A DNA stretch of 48,787 bases from Bacteroidaceae bacterium (GCA_017940185.1 JAGAZE010000007.1:1-48787), one strand, 5' to 3'. Counted from the first letter of the stretch, positions 33,351-42,593 are shown. Translations and numbers: made by a program. Notes: generated from the letters alone by a model not told the origin.

Positions 33351-34766
33351 CTATTTATTACAGATTTTTTTCAAAACCCAATCCATTGCCTTTTCTGACG
33401 GCTGAGGAACATCAGGCAAAACACCATGAATCTCACTGCCATCTTCAGCACCTATATTATAAAACATTTTGTAAGGAAGCATCAAGTCCATTTTTGTATG
33501 TGGAAGAATTATATCAATGATATCACCTGAAGAAATGGTCATTCCACCGGTTTCTTCACCAACAATCACACCCAAGTTGTAATATTTGAAAACTTGTGCT
33601 AAGTCGCTTGCAGAAGAGAAGGTTTTGTGGCTATTGAGTAAATACACTTTTCCTGTAAAACGAAGACTGTCTGCATAAGGTTGGCAGTAATCATCTGAAG
33701 AAATCACTTCATTAATAATGGTATCAGGCAATGCTATGCTCTCGCTTAATTGTGGATATTCTTTTAAATAAGGACGATAGAACTCACGCACAGGTTCAGA
33801 CATACGCATCACAACTTTATAAAAACCACTAAAAGGTTTATCTGCCAAATAACGACATATCTCATCAGAAGCATTAGAGTTTCCGCCATCATTATAACGG
33901 TTATCAATTACGAGATGGCGCACATTTTTCGTACGGGCTTGACGGAACATTTCACTCAGGAATTCAGGAAATCCTTCTATCACGCACTCATTGAAATGGA
34001 GAATCATCACGGAGTCGTTGTACATTTCGTAACTCCATGCTTTATCTTCCTCCGCTTCTGCACCTTTTTCCTTAGGTCGTTTTGCCTGTATTGCCTTTAT
34101 CTCTTTTTTATTCAGCGCTTTCAACGTGAGTGTTTTTGTACCACTACTCGTTTTCATTACGATGCGATAATAATTCTTTGGCATATTCAGATAAAGCCAT
34201 TCCTGAAGCGTCCCATCGTCTTCTGCTCGCATACAACGATAGAAATCGCGTTCACCAAAAGTATATTTCAGGCTCTGTTCTACGATTTTCTTTGCCTTTA
34301 AATGATCAATTTTCAGCAATTCATCACCTTTAAAAAATGGGATATCGCCCAAGACCGTATCACATTTGAGTATAAGCCGATGTGTTTGGGGCTCTATATG
34401 AAACAGTGATAGATATGGAAAACCTTTTTCCTCAGCTGAAAACAATGCATTTCGCGAGTAGACACTGAAGTGTCCCTCCTTAAAAAGTGCTGCCAAACGG
34501 GACAGTTCCATGTATGCCCGAAGGCGGGAGATATCACCTTTTTGCAGTTGTTTCTTCGACTTTTTTACTTCATTGTAGAATGTTTTCTTACTAAGACGAC
34601 CATAAGGAGCAGGATGCACTTGCTCGATAAGGGAGACCATTGAGTCTATATCCTCACACACTTGGCGATATGTAGGCATTGTCTGTGCATGAGAAACAAC
34701 AGAAATGCTGACACACGCCACAAGAACAAGCGTCTTAACGGTATGGTTACGGCTTCGTTTCTTCAT
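33351..34766 (-). CDS. S41 family (C-terminal processing/tricorn-like) serine protease
   Basis: 471 residues with a signal sequence (VKTLVLVACVSISVVSHAQ). The S41 peptidase core is in the second half: HLVIDNRYNDGGNSNASDE, then VYLLNSHKTFSSASDLAQVF with the likely catalytic Ser, and GVIVGEETGGMTISSGD. The first half (about 30-240) is helical and weakly conserved with a PDZ-like stretch around LGDIPFFKGDELLKIDHL. The gene is clearly AT-richer than its neighbours, with different codon preference (many AAA, ATA and TTA), suggesting later acquisition. The flanks (33121-33350, 34767-34937) contain no further gene. Substrate unknown. Confidence 0.9.
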   Translation of the reverse strand: MKKRSRNHTVKTLVLVACVSISVVSHAQTMPTYRQVCEDIDSMVSLIEQVHPAPYGRLSKKTFYNEVKKSKKQLQKGDISRLRAYMELSRLAALFKEGHFSVYSRNALFSAEEKGFPYLSLFHIEPQTHRLILKCDTVLGDIPFFKGDELLKIDHLKAKKIVEQSLKYTFGERDFYRCMRAEDDGTLQEWLYLNMPKNYYRIVMKTSSGTKTLTLKALNKKEIKAIQAKRPKEKGAEAEEDKAWSYEMYNDSVMILHFNECVIEGFPEFLSEMFRQARTKNVRHLVIDNRYNDGGNSNASDEICRYLADKPFSGFYKVVMRMSEPVREFYRPYLKEYPQLSESIALPDTIINEVISSDDYCQPYADSLRFTGKVYLLNSHKTFSSASDLAQVFKYYNLGVIVGEETGGMTISSGDIIDIILPHTKMDLMLPYKMFYNIGAEDGSEIHGVLPDVPQPSEKAMDWVLKKICNK

Positions 34767-34937
34767 GTTGCAATCATATTACAATTTGTGATTACGCCCA
34801 CGAATCAAATGAAAGACTCATCTTCTTGAGACAAATGAGGATGTAGATTTTTCTGATATGGAACTAACAACACCCTATATATATGTTAACGAACAATTTT
34901 GTGACATGAATGTCTATATCATCCGTATACAGCACTT

Positions 34938-35792
34938 TTATTCTCTCACTGCCTTGAAGCTCATGTCGAGTCCTTTGACGGAGTGTGTGAGTGCTCCCAC
35001 GCTGACGAAGTCGACGCCGCAGAGGGCGTAGTCGCGGATGGTATCGAGGGTGATACCTCCCGAAGACTCAGTCTCATAGCGGTGGTTGATGATGCCGACA
35101 GCCTTCTTTGTGTCTGCCACGCTGAAGTTGTCGAGCATGATGCGGTCGACACCGCCATGGCGCAGTACGCGGTCGAGTTCGTCGAACGAGCGTACTTCAA
35201 TCTCTATCTTCAGGTCGAGGCCTTTCTCCTTCAGGTACTTATGGCAGCGGTCGATGGCGTTTTCTATGCCGCCGGCGAAGTCGACATGGTTGTCTTTGAG
35301 CAGTATCATGTCGAAGAGTCCGATGCGGTGGTTCATGCCGCCGCCTATCTTCACTGCCTGTTTCTCGAGCATACGCAGCCCCGGTGTGGTCTTACGGGTG
35401 TCGAGAACGTGTGTATGTGTTCCTTCGAGGCGCTGCACATAGCGGCGTGTCTGTGTGGCGATGCCGCTCATGCGCTGCATGATGTTGAGCATGAGGCGCT
35501 CCGTCTGCAGCAGGCTTTGTATCTTTCCGCTGACGATGAATGCCACGTCGCCGGGGCGGACATGGGCTCCGTCGTGCAGCATGATGTCCATCTTGAGGTC
35601 AGGGTCGAAGGTGGCGAACACGCGTTTGGCTACTTCCACGCCTGCCAGGATGCCTTCCTCCTTGATGAGCAGGCGCGACTGTCCCATGGCATCTGCCGGG
35701 ATGCAGCAAAGGGTGGTATGATCGCCGTCGCCGATGTCTTCCGAAAAGGCGAGGTCTATGAGTCTGTCTTCAAGTTGGTTTACGGTAAGCAT
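34938..35792 (-). CDS. nadC: Nicotinate-nucleotide pyrophosphorylase (carboxylating) NadC
   Basis: 284 residues from the ATG at 35792 (MLTVNQLEDRLIDLAF); the longer frame runs back through the upstream lipoprotein gene out of frame. It converts quinolinate and PRPP to nicotinate mononucleotide, CO2 and pyrophosphate in NAD synthesis. Signatures: EDIGDGDHTT, LDTRKTTPGLRMLEKQAVKIGGG, NHRIGLFDMILLKDNH and the C-terminal VDRIMLDNF and SGGITLDTIR. It is last in the ileS, traR/dksA, lspA, DUF4296 series, 34 bp after DUF4296. No nadA or nadB is in the window. Confidence 0.97.
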   Translation of the reverse strand: MLTVNQLEDRLIDLAFSEDIGDGDHTTLCCIPADAMGQSRLLIKEEGILAGVEVAKRVFATFDPDLKMDIMLHDGAHVRPGDVAFIVSGKIQSLLQTERLMLNIMQRMSGIATQTRRYVQRLEGTHTHVLDTRKTTPGLRMLEKQAVKIGGGMNHRIGLFDMILLKDNHVDFAGGIENAIDRCHKYLKEKGLDLKIEIEVRSFDELDRVLRHGGVDRIMLDNFSVADTKKAVGIINHRYETESSGGITLDTIRDYALCGVDFVSVGALTHSVKGLDMSFKAVRE

Positions 35793-35826
35793 GGTGGTGT
35801 GTGATTGAAGGGTGAAAGTAGGGTGG

Positions 35827-36969
35827 CTATTGAGTGAGACTATGGTTTTGCGGGTTGTTTTCTGCCGGCGTTGTCTTCGGCGCGCTGTTGGTGTGCGGCT
35901 TGCGTGTGTGCACGGGCGTGCGTGTGTGTCTGTCGTTGACAGGCAGCATGCCGTCGTGTGCTCCGCTGTTGTCATGGTTCTTGTTGGCAGGGCGTCGTAT
36001 TCCCTCTCCCCAATGGTTGTCGCCCTGTGAGCGGTGGGGCTGGCTGCGGTCGATGTTTTGGTTGCCGACGGGCACCACCGACTGCTCGCCTGCGCCCTCT
36101 TCGGCCTGTTGTAGGACGGGCGAGTCGTCGGGTGATGAGAGGTTGGTGGCGGCACCGTTGCCGTTAGCCTCGTTGGCGGGCGGCTTGCTGCCCGGATGTG
36201 TGCGCACGAGGTGAATGTCGTAGAGGCTTATCACGCGGTATGTGCTGCTTCCGAGGTCAGCGAGCGACTGTGGCATGATGAAGTAGCCTTTCACCTCCTT
36301 AATGCCCGCCTTGAATTGGTCGGTGACGGTGAGAGAGTAGTGACTCGTGGTGTTGATGCGTCGCATCTGTGTGGCAGTGCTGTCGTTTGCAAAGCGCACG
36401 ATGAAGTAGGCTGTGGCGTCGCGCGGTCCGTCTTGATAGATGAATGCCACGTCGAAGTTGAGCGACAGCTGGTCGCCAGGGTGATAGGTGGTATCGGCCT
36501 TGATGCTGAAGGTGTAGACGTTGTGCGGCTTATAGGGCAGCAGTGTGCACGTGTTGTCACCCTTCCACACGTTGGCGGTATCGCCTGTGGCGGGCAGGTC
36601 GGTCCCTTTGCGTGCGATGTTGACGCCGAGGGCTGCTCCGTCGTCGGCAAAGCGTTGGCCGAGGCGCTTGTAGATGTCGTTGAGACGGTCGGCATGTCGG
36701 AAGTAGTACACCATCGACTCGTCGAACTGCGCCTGCGTGATGCCGTGCTTGGCCAACACCTTACGCCGGTATTCGTCCTGCAGCTGACGAATGTCGATGC
36801 TGCGCTGATATTCCGTGGCGGCGGTGGCCATGGCCAGGTGGTAGTCGTAGAGCAGGTCTTCCATGTCGTCGGGCTGCAGATAGCGTCGCGGCACGGTGGG
36901 CTTGCAGCCGACCAACAACAACAGTGTGGTCAGCAGCAGTATCGGGAAGAGGCTGCTACGTCTCGTCAT
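35827..36969 (-). CDS. DUF4296 lipoprotein with long low-complexity tail
   Basis: 380 residues from the ATG at 36969 (MTRRSSLFPILLLTTLLLLVGC), giving lipidated Cys22; an earlier ATG exists at 36996. The DUF4296 domain (about 28-110) is helical: DDMEDLLYDYHLAMATA, HGITQAQFDESMVYYFRHADRLNDIYKRLGQRF. A beta-rich middle follows (YTFSIKADTTYHPGDQLSLNF, YFIVRFANDS). The last 130 or so residues are Asn/His/Thr/Pro-rich and look disordered. The start overlaps the lspA stop by 14 bp, and lspA encodes the signal peptidase that would process it. Function unknown. Confidence 0.88.
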   Translation of the reverse strand: MTRRSSLFPILLLTTLLLLVGCKPTVPRRYLQPDDMEDLLYDYHLAMATAATEYQRSIDIRQLQDEYRRKVLAKHGITQAQFDESMVYYFRHADRLNDIYKRLGQRFADDGAALGVNIARKGTDLPATGDTANVWKGDNTCTLLPYKPHNVYTFSIKADTTYHPGDQLSLNFDVAFIYQDGPRDATAYFIVRFANDSTATQMRRINTTSHYSLTVTDQFKAGIKEVKGYFIMPQSLADLGSSTYRVISLYDIHLVRTHPGSKPPANEANGNGAATNLSSPDDSPVLQQAEEGAGEQSVVPVGNQNIDRSQPHRSQGDNHWGEGIRRPANKNHDNSGAHDGMLPVNDRHTRTPVHTRKPHTNSAPKTTPAENNPQNHSLTQ

Positions 36970-37687
36970 CGTGGGCGTTGTTGTTGGCGTTCCCATTATC
37001 GTTGCCTTCTTCTTCTTCGGCCGACGACCATTGGCTCTCGTTGCCGTGTTTCCGTTTTGGCCAGGAGAATGACAGCTGGCTCAGTTCCTTGCGGTAGAAG
37101 AGCAGCAGTGCGATGACACCCACGCTGATGCAAGCATCGGCGAAGTTGAATATAGGACTGAAGAAGACGAAGTGGTCTCCCCCCCATATAGGCAGCCAGT
37201 CGGGTAGAGTGGTGTCGATGATGGGGAAATAGAACATGTCGACCACACGTCCTTGCAGGAAGGGTGCATAGCCATCGCCGAAGGGCACGAAGTGCGCCAC
37301 GTCGAAGGGTGTGGAGGCGCTGAAGATGAGTCCGTAAAACAGGCAGTCGAAGATGTTGCCTGCCGCTCCTGCCAGTATGAGTGCGAGGCACACGATGTAG
37401 CCTGTGCGTGCTGTTGCCTTGCGTGCGAGGCGGAAGAGGTAGTAGCCTATGACACCCACGGCCACAATACGGAAGAGGCTGAGCACCACCTTGTTGACAA
37501 ACGTCATGCCATAGGCCATGCCGTTGTTCTCGATGAACGACAGCTGAAACCAGTCGGTGATGTGTATGCTTTCGTGCAGACACATGTTTGTCTTTACCTC
37601 AATCTTAATGATTTGGTCGACAATAAGCAGGACAACGACCAACAGTGCTGCTATCAGTCCTTGTCTGCGTTGTAGTGTGGCCTTCAT
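36956..37687 (-). CDS. lspA: Lipoprotein signal peptidase (signal peptidase II)
   Basis: An inner-membrane aspartic protease that removes lipoprotein signal peptides at the lipobox Cys. 243 residues with four hydrophobic segments. Catalytic-site motifs are LAGAAGNIFD and FNFADACISVGV, carrying the two catalytic Asp; FIENNGMAYGM and the early VDQIIK also match. It is longer than most LspA because of an inserted stretch (about 125-165) and an acidic Asn-rich tail (from about 210), both common in Bacteroidota forms. It starts 14 bp after the TraR/DksA-like gene and overlaps the DUF4296 lipoprotein gene. Confidence 0.97.
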   Translation of the reverse strand: MKATLQRRQGLIAALLVVVLLIVDQIIKIEVKTNMCLHESIHITDWFQLSFIENNGMAYGMTFVNKVVLSLFRIVAVGVIGYYLFRLARKATARTGYIVCLALILAGAAGNIFDCLFYGLIFSASTPFDVAHFVPFGDGYAPFLQGRVVDMFYFPIIDTTLPDWLPIWGGDHFVFFSPIFNFADACISVGVIALLLFYRKELSQLSFSWPKRKHGNESQWSSAEEEEGNDNGNANNNAHDDET

Positions 37688-37701
37688 GTGTGTGTAGTGT
37701 G

Positions 37702-38079
37702 TTATCTTCTTGCCTGCTTCGATGCCACGCTCAGTGTGGCATGTGGCACTGCGCGCAGGCGCTCTTTGGGAATGAGTTCGCCTGTGATGCGGTCGATGCC
37801 GTAGGTTTTGTTTTCTATGCGCACCAGGGCAGCCTCCAATCCGGTGATGAACTTCTGCTGGCGTCCTGCCAGTTGTATGAGTTCTTCGCGGCTTTGCAGC
37901 ATGCTGCCCTCTTCGAGCGACTTATAGGTGGAGGCGGTGTCCTCGGTGCTGTTGCCATCGCGGTTGGCCAGTTGGCTCATCATGGCGTTGTAGTCGCGGC
38001 GAGCCAAAGCCAGTTTCTCATTGATGATGGAGCGAAACTCTTCAAGCTCCTCATCGCTGTAACGTGTCTTTTCTGCCAT
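37702..38079 (-). CDS. TraR/DksA-family protein lacking zinc-finger cysteines
   Basis: 125 residues with the Bacteroidota TraR/DksA layout: a helical hairpin (YSDEELEEFRSIINEKLALARRDY, SREELIQLAGRQQKFITGLEAALVRIENKTYG) and the conserved C-terminal box IPKERLRAVPHATLS. Family members act on RNA polymerase through the coiled coil. There is no Cys at all: the position usually C in the YGIC motif is Asp here (YGIDRITGEL), so no zinc site can form. It is 43 bp downstream of ileS and 14 bp upstream of lspA, in an order conserved in Bacteroidota. Whether it responds to ppGpp is unknown. Confidence 0.9.
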   Translation of the reverse strand: MAEKTRYSDEELEEFRSIINEKLALARRDYNAMMSQLANRDGNSTEDTASTYKSLEEGSMLQSREELIQLAGRQQKFITGLEAALVRIENKTYGIDRITGELIPKERLRAVPHATLSVASKQARR

Positions 38080-38122
38080 AGCTATAGTGTTTAGTGTTAG
38101 GTTATTGGCTGATAGGTAGGTA

Positions 38123-41100
38123 TCACACCTTCTCGATCTTTATATATATATTAAAGGTGTCCATGTCAATGCAGGTGCCATCGTTGTCAGTCAATGTGAT
38201 GTTGTCGGCCAGCACCTGAGTGCGTATGTATTCGTTGAAGTCGTGCAGCGCCGCTTCCACCTCGTCGTGTGGTGTGATGCTCACGTTGATGCGGTCGGTG
38301 ATTTCCAATCCGTTGTCTTTGCGCAGGTTTTGTATGCGGTTGATGAGTTCGCGTGCCATGCCTTCGCGTCGCAGTTCGTCGGTGAGGTTTACCTCGAGTG
38401 CCACGGTGAGGTTGCCTTCGTTGGCCACGAGCCATCCGGGTATGTCTTCATTGATGATTTCAACGTCGGCCAGCTCAATGTTGACGTTCTGCCCGTCGGC
38501 AGTGAGTGGTAGTGTGCCTTGCTTCTCAAGCAGTGCTATTTGCTCTTGGCTAAGGGCATCGACAGATGCAGCTACGGCTTTCATCAGCTTGCCGAATTTC
38601 TTGCCCATGGTGCGGAAGTTGCACTTCACCTTCTTGACGAGCAGCGAGCTGCCTTCGGCAAACTGCAACTGCTTGACGTTTACCTCGCTGAGTATGATGT
38701 TGCTCACGGCCTCAATGAGCCGGCGCTGTTGTTCGTCGACGGCAGGTATCATAATCTTCTGCAGCGGCTGTCGCACCTTGATGTTGACCTTGCGTCGCAG
38801 GGCCAGCGTCATAGATGTGATTTTCTGTGCTATCTTCATGCGCTGTTCCAGCTCGGTGTCGATGTGTGTCTCGTCTGCCTTGGGAAAGTGTGTGAGATGT
38901 ACGGAGCTGATGTTTTCGCTCTTCTCTTTCCCTTGTGTGAGGTCGTTGTAGAGTTGGTCGGCATAGAAGGGAGCGAAAGGCGCGAGCAGCTGTGCAACAG
39001 TGGTGAGGCAGGTGTAGAGTGTCTGATAGGCACTGAGTTTGTCGTGACTCATCTCTTTTCCCCAGAAGCGTTTGCGGTTGAGTCGCACGTACCAGTTGCT
39101 GAGGTCGTCGCTGACGAAGGCGTCGATGAGTCGTCCGGCGCGCGTGGGCTCGTAGTCGTCGAGGCTTTCTGCCACCTTCTTGGTGAGCGAGTGCAGCTCG
39201 GAGAGTATCCATCGGTCAATCTCCGGTCGCTCTGCCAGAGGTATGGCATCGGCATTGGGGTCGAAGTGGTCGACGTTGGCGTAGAGAGCGAAGAAGGAAT
39301 AGGTGTTGTAGAGAGTTCCGAAGAACTTGCGCCGCACCTCTTCCACGCCCTGTGGGTCGAACTTGAGGTTATCCCACGGTTGCGAGTTGGTGAGTATGTA
39401 GAATCGCAGTGCGTCGGTGCCGTATTTCTCTATGGCCTCGAAGGGGTCGACGGAGTTGCCCAGGCGCTTGCTCATCTTGTTGCCGTGGGCGTCGAGCACC
39501 AGTCCGGTGGAGATGACGTTGCGGTAGGCCACGTTGTCGAAGAGCATGGTGGCGATGGCATGGAGTGTGAAGAACCATCCGCGTGTCTGGTCGACGCCTT
39601 CGCTGATGAAGTCGCACGGGAATGCTTTCTGGTTGTCTACGGCCTCTCGGTTTTCGAAGGGGTAGTGTATCTGAGCATAAGGCATGGCGCCGGAGTCGAA
39701 CCACACGTCGATGAGGTCGGTTTCGCGCTTCATGGGCTTTCCGGTGGGGCCGACGAGGATGATGTCGTCGACGTAGGGACGGTGCATGTCGATGCGCTTG
39801 TAGTTGTCGTCGGAGTAGTTGCCAGGCACGAAGCCTTTTTCCTTCAGCGGATTGGCTGTCATGACGCCTGCCGCCACGGCTTGTTCTATCTCATTGTAGA
39901 GTTCTTCGAGCGAGCCTATACACTTGGTATTGCCGTCTTCGTCGCGCCAGATGGGTAGCGGCGTGCCCCAGAAGCGTGAGCGCGACAGGTTCCAGTCGTT
40001 AAGGTTTTCCAGCCATTTTCCGAAGCGTCCTGTGCCTGTGGCAGCGGGTTTCCAATTGATGTTGTGGTTGAGCTCCATCATGCGTTCCTTCTTGGCTGTG
40101 GAGCGTATGAACCAGCTGTCGAGCGGGTAGTAGAGCACGGGTTTGTCGGTGCGCCAGCAGTGGGGGTAGTTGTGTGTGTGTTTCTCAATGCGGAAAGCTT
40201 TGTTCTCGTTGCGCAGGTCGAGGCATATGCTGATATCGAGCGTCTCATCTTTGTCGGTGAGCGTGTCGTCGTAGGCGTTTTTCACATAGCGGCCGGCATA
40301 GCGGTTCCACAGTTCGCTGTCGACATATTGGCTTACGAAGGCGGGGTCGAGGTCTTCCGTGCGGTAGTATTTTCCTTCGAGGTCGACCACAGGTCGTGTT
40401 GCTCCCTTTTTGTCGATGAGCACGATGGGCGGCACGCCTGCCTTCTTAGCCACAAGTGCGTCGTCGGCACCGAAGTTGGGTGCTATGTGTACGATGCCGG
40501 TACCATCGTCGGTGGTGACATAGTCGCCGCTGATGACGCGGAAGGCACCTTCGCTCATGGGGCGTATCATCGGCATGAGCTGTCGGTAGCCCATTCCGAG
40601 CAGTTGTTTTCCGGTGCATGTGCCCAGTTGTTGCCACGGTAGTACCTTGTCGCCGCGCTGATAGGTCGCAGCAGCAATGTCGTCGGTGCATCCTTTCTCG
40701 TCGAAGTAGGCGTTGAGACGGTCTTCTGCGAGGAGTACCACTTCGCGTTCTGCAGTATAGGGATTGAAGGTCTGCACGGCCACGTAGTTGTATTTCTCTC
40801 CCACGCACAATGCGCTGTTGGCAGCCAGTGTCCATGGAGTGGTGGTCCATGCCAGGAAGAAGACGGGCAGTGTGTCGTCGCTGATGTTGAGCATCTGTGC
40901 CAACTGCGGGCGGTCGGCCTCGTTGATGCGGAACTGCACGGTGGCGGTGGTGTCCTTCACGTCGCGATAGCAACCCGGAAGGTTGAGCTCGTGGCTCGAC
41001 AGTCCGGTGCCGGCAGCGGGCGAGTAGGGCTGAATGGTGTAGCCCTTGTAGAGCAGTCCCTTGTCGTAGAGCTGACGGAGTAGCCACCATAGCGTCTCAA

Positions 41101-41572
41101 TGTACTTGTTGTCGTAGGTGATGTAGGGATGCTCCATGTCTACCCAGTAGCCGATCTTCTCAGTGAGTTCCTGCCATTCGGCGGTGTATTTCATCACGTT
41201 CTCGCGGCACTTGCGGTTGTAGTCTTCTATCGATATGGTGGTACCGATGTCCACTTTTGTGATACCTAGTTCTTTCTCCACGCTCAGTTCCACCGGCAGT
41301 CCGTGTGTGTCCCATCCGGCCTTGCGGCTGACGTGGTAGCCTTGCATGGTCTTGTATCGGTTGAAGGCATCCTTTATGGTTCGTGCCAGCACGTGGTGTA
41401 TGCCAGGGTGTCCGTTGGCGGAGGGTGGTCCTTCGTAGAAGACAAACTCCGGGCAGCCCTCGCGCAGGCGCAGCGAGCGGTGGAAGATGTCGTCACGCAA
41501 CCAGCGTTGCAGCACGTCGTTATTGGTCTGTGTGAGGTTCAGACCCTTGTATTCGGGAAATGGGTAACTCAT
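38123..41572 (-). CDS. ileS: Isoleucyl-tRNA synthetase
   Basis: 1149 residues from the ATG at 41572 (MSYPFPEYKGLNL); the frame extends 35 codons upstream into the promoter. Class I motifs are GHPGIHH (HIGH-type) and NKMSKRLGN (KMSKS-type). AGWDTHGLPVELSVEKELG and SHELNLPGCYRDVKDTTATVQF (start of the editing domain) are clear. The length and long C-terminal region place it with the eukaryote-like IleRS type (IleS2), which in other bacteria is linked to mupirocin insensitivity; that is inference here. It heads the operon with the TraR/DksA-like gene and lspA; -7 element at 41624-41631. Confidence 0.97.
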   Translation of the reverse strand: MSYPFPEYKGLNLTQTNNDVLQRWLRDDIFHRSLRLREGCPEFVFYEGPPSANGHPGIHHVLARTIKDAFNRYKTMQGYHVSRKAGWDTHGLPVELSVEKELGITKVDIGTTISIEDYNRKCRENVMKYTAEWQELTEKIGYWVDMEHPYITYDNKYIETLWWLLRQLYDKGLLYKGYTIQPYSPAAGTGLSSHELNLPGCYRDVKDTTATVQFRINEADRPQLAQMLNISDDTLPVFFLAWTTTPWTLAANSALCVGEKYNYVAVQTFNPYTAEREVVLLAEDRLNAYFDEKGCTDDIAAATYQRGDKVLPWQQLGTCTGKQLLGMGYRQLMPMIRPMSEGAFRVISGDYVTTDDGTGIVHIAPNFGADDALVAKKAGVPPIVLIDKKGATRPVVDLEGKYYRTEDLDPAFVSQYVDSELWNRYAGRYVKNAYDDTLTDKDETLDISICLDLRNENKAFRIEKHTHNYPHCWRTDKPVLYYPLDSWFIRSTAKKERMMELNHNINWKPAATGTGRFGKWLENLNDWNLSRSRFWGTPLPIWRDEDGNTKCIGSLEELYNEIEQAVAAGVMTANPLKEKGFVPGNYSDDNYKRIDMHRPYVDDIILVGPTGKPMKRETDLIDVWFDSGAMPYAQIHYPFENREAVDNQKAFPCDFISEGVDQTRGWFFTLHAIATMLFDNVAYRNVISTGLVLDAHGNKMSKRLGNSVDPFEAIEKYGTDALRFYILTNSQPWDNLKFDPQGVEEVRRKFFGTLYNTYSFFALYANVDHFDPNADAIPLAERPEIDRWILSELHSLTKKVAESLDDYEPTRAGRLIDAFVSDDLSNWYVRLNRKRFWGKEMSHDKLSAYQTLYTCLTTVAQLLAPFAPFYADQLYNDLTQGKEKSENISSVHLTHFPKADETHIDTELEQRMKIAQKITSMTLALRRKVNIKVRQPLQKIMIPAVDEQQRRLIEAVSNIILSEVNVKQLQFAEGSSLLVKKVKCNFRTMGKKFGKLMKAVAASVDALSQEQIALLEKQGTLPLTADGQNVNIELADVEIINEDIPGWLVANEGNLTVALEVNLTDELRREGMARELINRIQNLRKDNGLEITDRINVSITPHDEVEAALHDFNEYIRTQVLADNITLTDNDGTCIDMDTFNIYIKIEKV

Positions 41573-41623
41573 GTTTTTTCTTTTTTTTTCAGTCGGATAA
41601 ACTCCCGTGGCGTATATAGGCTG

Positions 41624-41631
41624 CAAAGTTA
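41624..41631 (-). promoter_or_regulatory. -7 element of ileS operon
   Basis: Minus-strand TAACTTTG, 51 bp upstream of the ileS start. A TTTG lies upstream on the same strand (41644-41647) but at a spacing of only 12. No T-box-like leader is seen. Confidence 0.55.
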
Positions 41632-41693
41632 AAAAACATCGCCCAAACAGCGTGAAATGTTGCACGATTATTTTCACAATCCAATCATCTTCG

Positions 41694-41701
41694 TACCTTT
41701 G
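41694..41701 (+). promoter_or_regulatory. -7 element of the DUF4465 lipoprotein gene
   Basis: TACCTTTG, 48 bp upstream of the start at 41750, with a TTTT/TTTC stretch at 41670-41675 in the -33 area. Divergent from the ileS promoter. Confidence 0.6.
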
Positions 41702-41749
41702 CCGTTGTTAAGAAAGGCTTTACATAATCACAAATAATAATTTACGGCA

Positions 41750-42550
41750 ATGAAAAAAATCAACTATTGGCTGATGGCAGTTGCCTTGCTGGCAGCTCCC
41801 GCAGTGCTGACATCGTGCAGTAACGATGATGACAAAGACAAAACCCCGACCTACACCGCCACATTGGACAACCTGGTGACCAATGAAAACGGCTACTGGA
41901 TTGGTGGTGTTGACGGACCTGGCACCGACATGGGCTATGGCACGAAAAGCTGGTATCACACCTACACAGACGGTCCGCTGGCATTCAACCTCACCTATTC
42001 GGAAAGTACTACTGAATGGGAAGGTCAGACCTATACATCTTCCTACTGGAGCGGCTTTGCTCTCTCCTCACGCACCGAGACAGGCTTCAATAGCCTCACC
42101 CCCGACCAATACAACAACGTGACGGGTAAGGCTCACAGCGGCAACAACTTCATCGTGGCCACACTCTATGGTGAGAATATAGAGGTGTTGTTGGAAGAAG
42201 GCCTCGTGATAGAAAGCCTCTACTATACCAACTCCAGCTACACCGTCAACTCCATCGTCAACGGCGATAACTACAGCGGCGGTCCCTTCACTAATGAAGA
42301 CTGGCTCACCTGCACCTTCGTGGGACATCACGCAGATGGCACGAAGACATCTGTCGAGGTCGACCTGGCCAGCAACGGCAAGTATGTGAAAGAGTGGAAG
42401 AAGGTGAACCTTCGTCCGCTGGGCAAGATTGTAGCCCTCGACTTTGTGATGACGGGTTCACGTACAGGCGAATATGGACTCAATACACCGGCTTATATCT
42501 GCCTCGATGACATCAAGGTGCAGATGCCTTACGATGAAATACTGAAATAA
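41750..42550 (+). CDS. DUF4465 lipoprotein
   Basis: 266 residues. The signal ends in VLTSC (Cys23) followed by SNDDDKDK; an acidic residue after the lipid Cys is often linked to surface exposure in Bacteroidota. The DUF4465 domain covers nearly all the rest: YWSGFALSSRTE, the paired-strand stretch VIESLYYTNSSYTVNSIVNG, EDWLTCTFVGHHADGTKTSVEVDL, WKKVNLRPLGKIVALDFVMTGS and GLNTPAYICLDDIKV. The fold is probably a carbohydrate-binding-like beta-sandwich; ligand unknown. It is monocistronic, closed by the terminator at 42594-42621. Confidence 0.93.
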   Translation: MKKINYWLMAVALLAAPAVLTSCSNDDDKDKTPTYTATLDNLVTNENGYWIGGVDGPGTDMGYGTKSWYHTYTDGPLAFNLTYSESTTEWEGQTYTSSYWSGFALSSRTETGFNSLTPDQYNNVTGKAHSGNNFIVATLYGENIEVLLEEGLVIESLYYTNSSYTVNSIVNGDNYSGGPFTNEDWLTCTFVGHHADGTKTSVEVDLASNGKYVKEWKKVNLRPLGKIVALDFVMTGSRTGEYGLNTPAYICLDDIKVQMPYDEILK

Positions 42551-42593
42551 TCGCCACGTTTGCCTGGCAACGTTTGCCAGAAAGCAACACAAT

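Noticed and set aside
35793-36155. N-terminal extension of nadC
   Set aside because: The extra residues are low-complexity and lie out of frame inside the DUF4296 gene; NadC homology begins at the ATG at 35792.
41573-41700. T-box or other riboswitch upstream of ileS
   Set aside because: The leader is only about 50 bases with no conserved stem or T-box sequence; Bacteroidota rarely use T-boxes.
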